64,000 bases of DNA. It comes from Phycisphaeraceae bacterium. GTDB taxonomy: Bacteria > Planctomycetota > Phycisphaerae > Phycisphaerales > SM1A02. Every line of letters starts with the position of its first letter. The stretch's first letter is position 1. A program made the position numbers and the translations under genes. Where the stretch lies: positions 124,001-188,000 of the forward strand of contig JAHBWZ010000002.1 of assembly GCA_019636755.1 (NCBI GenBank), written 5' to 3'. This document shows positions 62,078-64,000 of this stretch, one piece after another. The notes beneath the pieces are model-generated. The model had not been told where the DNA came from. It made no database searches and worked only from the letters and a program-made list of their open reading frames with translations.

Positions 62078-62704
62078 TCACGCGCGGCGACGACGGGTGC
62101 CGGCGAGGCCGGCCAGGCCCAGCAGCGCCAGGGCGCCGGGCGCGGGAACCGCGCCGGCCAGGATCGCGACGCCGGCCTCGCTCTCGTACGCGTACTCGAC
62201 GAGCGTCCGGTTGGTGATGGAGGCGCCGAAGGCAACACGGAACCAGCCGTAGTGGACCTGGCCCGTGTCCTCGTTGTGGAACCGGAAGCCGATCAGGTTC
62301 TGATCGCTGTTGAGGTTCCACTGCGAGATGTTCGACGAGGTGCCGGAGCCGTACGAGTTGGACCCGCCGATCTCCGCGCCGAACGCCAGGTTCGCGCCCC
62401 AGCCCGGAGAGGTGACCACGTACACGCCGCCGGCCGGGCTCGCGGGATTGAACAGGCCGAAGCCCGTGGCACTCCACGGGTTGATGTCCCAGCCGGGGAC
62501 CGTGCTGCCGCCGCCGCCACCCACGTTGTAGTTGCCGTTCACGACGTTCAGGTAGAGACCGTTCGTCGTGGCGGGGATGTTCAGGTTGACGGTGCTGTGG
62601 ACGATCGCCGCGTCCGCCGAACCGACGCCGATGGCGACCGTGCCGGCCGCGACAGCCGCGACGGTACCGAAGTGTGAGCTCAGACGACTACGAAGGGTTG
62701 CCAT
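62078..62704 (-). CDS. PEP-CTERM-like exported protein
   Basis: A 208-residue exported protein. The signal peptide is at about residues 10-33 (GTVAAVAAGTVAIGVGSADA). A Gly/Asn-rich beta-sandwich body follows, including PGWDINPWSATGFGLFN and FRFHNEDTGQVHYGWFRV. VPAPGALALLGLAGLAG then RRRRA form the PEP-CTERM-like sorting tail cut by an exosortase. The body is of the kind that carries NRTLVEYAYESEAG near the end. It is probably anchored to or shed from the cell surface. A perfect terminator follows, so it is a single-gene unit. A relic of its 3' half lies at 51.1-51.3 kb. Confidence 0.88.
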   Translation of the reverse strand: MATLRSRLSSHFGTVAAVAAGTVAIGVGSADAAIVHSTVNLNIPATTNGLYLNVVNGNYNVGGGGGSTVPGWDINPWSATGFGLFNPASPAGGVYVVTSPGWGANLAFGAEIGGSNSYGSGTSSNISQWNLNSDQNLIGFRFHNEDTGQVHYGWFRVAFGASITNRTLVEYAYESEAGVAILAGAVPAPGALALLGLAGLAGTRRRRA

Positions 62705-63309
62705 ATCCGGGAGTTCCTTTCTTCTTCTTCCTGCTGAGAATGGGCCGCCGTTCACCCGAACGGACGGCGAGACCGCTGTGTACCTGGAGAGAGAGGGGGT
62801 CCGGAGGTCCGGACAGAGGCACTCAGCATACCCCGGGGGCAGGCGAAGGCGAACACTAACTCCATGCCAAGTCCGGCTTTTCGGCGAATCCCCACCGCCC
62901 GGCGCCGCCGCCGGCGTCCCTGCCGGGACTTCCCGGACCCGCCGGGGCGGGCGCGCTGACCCCGGGAACCCGTGGCCCGGGTTCCGCCAGCACGGACCCG
63001 TGGGCCGGAATCCAGCCGCCGGAGCCCCGGCGCGCGGCCGCGCGGGTGGGGTCGCCTCCTCCGGGCTCGGCCTTCCAAGGGACCGCGAGAGACCCTCGGC
63101 CTCGTCCAGCGGACCGGGGGGAGGGCCGGCGAAGCGCGGCCGTGCGGCGAAGGGGCCCTCGATTCACCGCAGAGGCCGACATCTTCACGATGCGGCGCGA
63201 CGGAACAGCAGAGGACTCGGGCGTTCTTGCGGTATGGTGTCGACTGTGATGCCGCCTGTTCGCTGTTCTATGCGTCGGGCTTCTGATCCATTGCCAATCG
63301 GGTGCGTCT
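62705..63309. other. intergenic region upstream of the PEP-CTERM gene
   Basis: About 605 bases. The first 60 hold a GAAAGGA ribosome site and the promoter for the PEP-CTERM gene; a T/C-rich tract is seen near 62718-62730. The rest is very GC-rich. Open frames on both strands (for example 62856-63317 minus) are Arg/Pro/Gly-rich and not convincing. Confidence 0.5.
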
Positions 63310-64000
63310 CTACCCAAACGGCAGCAGTTCCTGTCGCACTCGCTCCTCTTCGAGTCGCCTGCAGATCCTGCTCACGGAACCGGGGCCCATGTCGCCGTTC
63401 TCCGGCAGTTCCTGCTGGTGCCACCATCTCTCTGGATCGAGCAGCAGCAGCCTGGCGACGCGAGAGATCTTCGTCGCAAGGACCGATGCGGGCCGTGCGA
63501 GCTTCACGAAGCGATTGGGCTTCCCTTCGACATGCACGTACAGCGGCGGCGCCTTGATGCTCGCGTTGCCGGAGAGGTCCACATACGAGACCTGCACCTC
63601 GGCGCACACCCGGCGACCGACTTCGCCCCTGCAGGGCACAGCCACCACCGGGACCGCTCGCGGCCCATCCCCTCGGGCATGCTCGCCGGGCTGCCTGGCC
63701 GCCTCCGAAACCATGCCGGCCCGCGCGTTGACTCTGGCCTCGATCACCAGCAGCCGATCGCCCAGTTTGACGAGCAGGTCAATCCGTCCATCGCGCGGAG
63801 ACTCGATCACTGCGTGTCGACAGTCCGGTCAACTCCCCCAGGAGTGACGGGAGCGCTTCGAGGATCTCCAGGTGACCCGGCATGTTGACGAAGACACTCG
63901 ACTTGACGGAGCCGTCAACACGAGGGTAGTGGTGCTTTTGACCGGGAGCCTCGCCAAACGTGAGAGTTCTCGGGTCTTTGGTGAGCTCACCTGACGAGTT
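63310..64000 (-). pseudogene. frameshifted nuclease-like gene running off the window
   Basis: Two minus-strand frames join into one sensible protein. The upstream frame (64000-63779) reads FVNMPGHLEILEALPSLLGE and ends at a stop at 63779-63781. The downstream frame (63828-63310) reads ESPRDGRIDLLVKLGDRLLVIEARVN, a DxxxxxxxxxxxExR pattern resembling a restriction-endonuclease core, then a tail ending VSRICRRLEEERVR. A shift within about 63780-63828 separates them. It is either a real frameshift, programmed or mutational, or a sequencing error. The 5' end is outside the window. A nuclease or DNA-binding role is a guess. Confidence 0.5.

Noticed and set aside
60127-62217. Long plus-strand frame opposite the phosphodiesterase gene
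   Set aside because: Composition is Arg/His/Gln-rich and motif-free, whereas the minus strand encodes a clear alkaline-phosphatase fold.

Overview
The window reads as chromosome of a high-GC planctomycete, most likely class Phycisphaerae. Three things point there. Several secreted proteins end in tandem dockerin-like calcium-binding repeats (GDLDxDGxVxxxDLLxLL pattern followed by WG). Others end in a PEP-CTERM-like tail (VPAP, hydrophobic stretch, Arg cluster). An ECF-type sigma factor is translationally coupled to a Ser/Thr kinase with a TPR-like C-terminus. No rRNA, tRNA or CRISPR array was recognised, and no replication gene or intact transposase.

Layout. 0.1-6.9 kb: nucleotide-sugar genes (NAD-dependent epimerases, GDP-mannose dehydratase, GDP-fucose synthase-like), a lipoprotein metallopeptidase resembling archaemetzincins, and an XrtA/PEP-CTERM-type polysaccharide deacetylase. 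7.2-13.3 kb: a worn region with a PEP-CTERM fragment, a small intact RHS-core protein overlapping a possible immunity gene, a frameshifted beta-helix gene, a frameshifted HAF-repeat gene with a dockerin-like tail, and GC-rich repeats. 13.3-22.5 kb: a 1,179-residue secreted propeller/dockerin protein, then housekeeping and stress genes (host-attachment/eRF1-like protein, phosphoribosyltransferase, Hsp20, PAC2 protein, ADP-forming acyl-CoA synthetase). 22.9-26.9 kb: a surface-glycan cassette with a sulfotransferase, three tandem WcaF-like acyltransferases and a GT2 glycosyltransferase. 27.0-35.9 kb: dockerin-tailed secreted proteins around a NurA-HerA nuclease/ATPase pair. 36.0-39.1 kb: sigma factor and kinase. 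39.2-43.0 kb: a tandemly duplicated module of a lipoprotein plus a lipoprotein that looks like a trypsin-fold (PA clan) peptidase; the first copy of the partner lipoprotein is decayed. 43.0-51.0 kb: NERD protein, Gfo/Idh/MocA oxidoreductase, RlmK-like methyltransferase, DUF2339 membrane protein, a VOC protein between two copies of a 167-bp inverted-terminal repeat, and a YcaC-like hydrolase. 51.5-57.3 kb: a compact operon of a lipoprotein, a small ORF, a CHAT-like plus transglutaminase-like protein, and an alpha/beta hydrolase. 57.5-64.0 kb: a membrane protein with a SEC-C protein, a phosphodiesterase-TPR/sulfotransferase pair, a PEP-CTERM protein and a frameshifted nuclease-like gene at the edge.

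Two themes tie the window together. One is cell-surface construction: nucleotide sugars, glycan modification, and proteins exported with PEP-CTERM or dockerin-like tails. The other is protein-processing or conflict modules of unclear role: the CHAT/transglutaminase/hydrolase operon, the duplicated peptidase-like lipoprotein module, the mini-RHS pair and NurA-HerA. The CHAT/transglutaminase/hydrolase operon and the duplicated lipoprotein module are the best candidates for undescribed systems. All family assignments come from reading motifs by eye; none was checked by database search.
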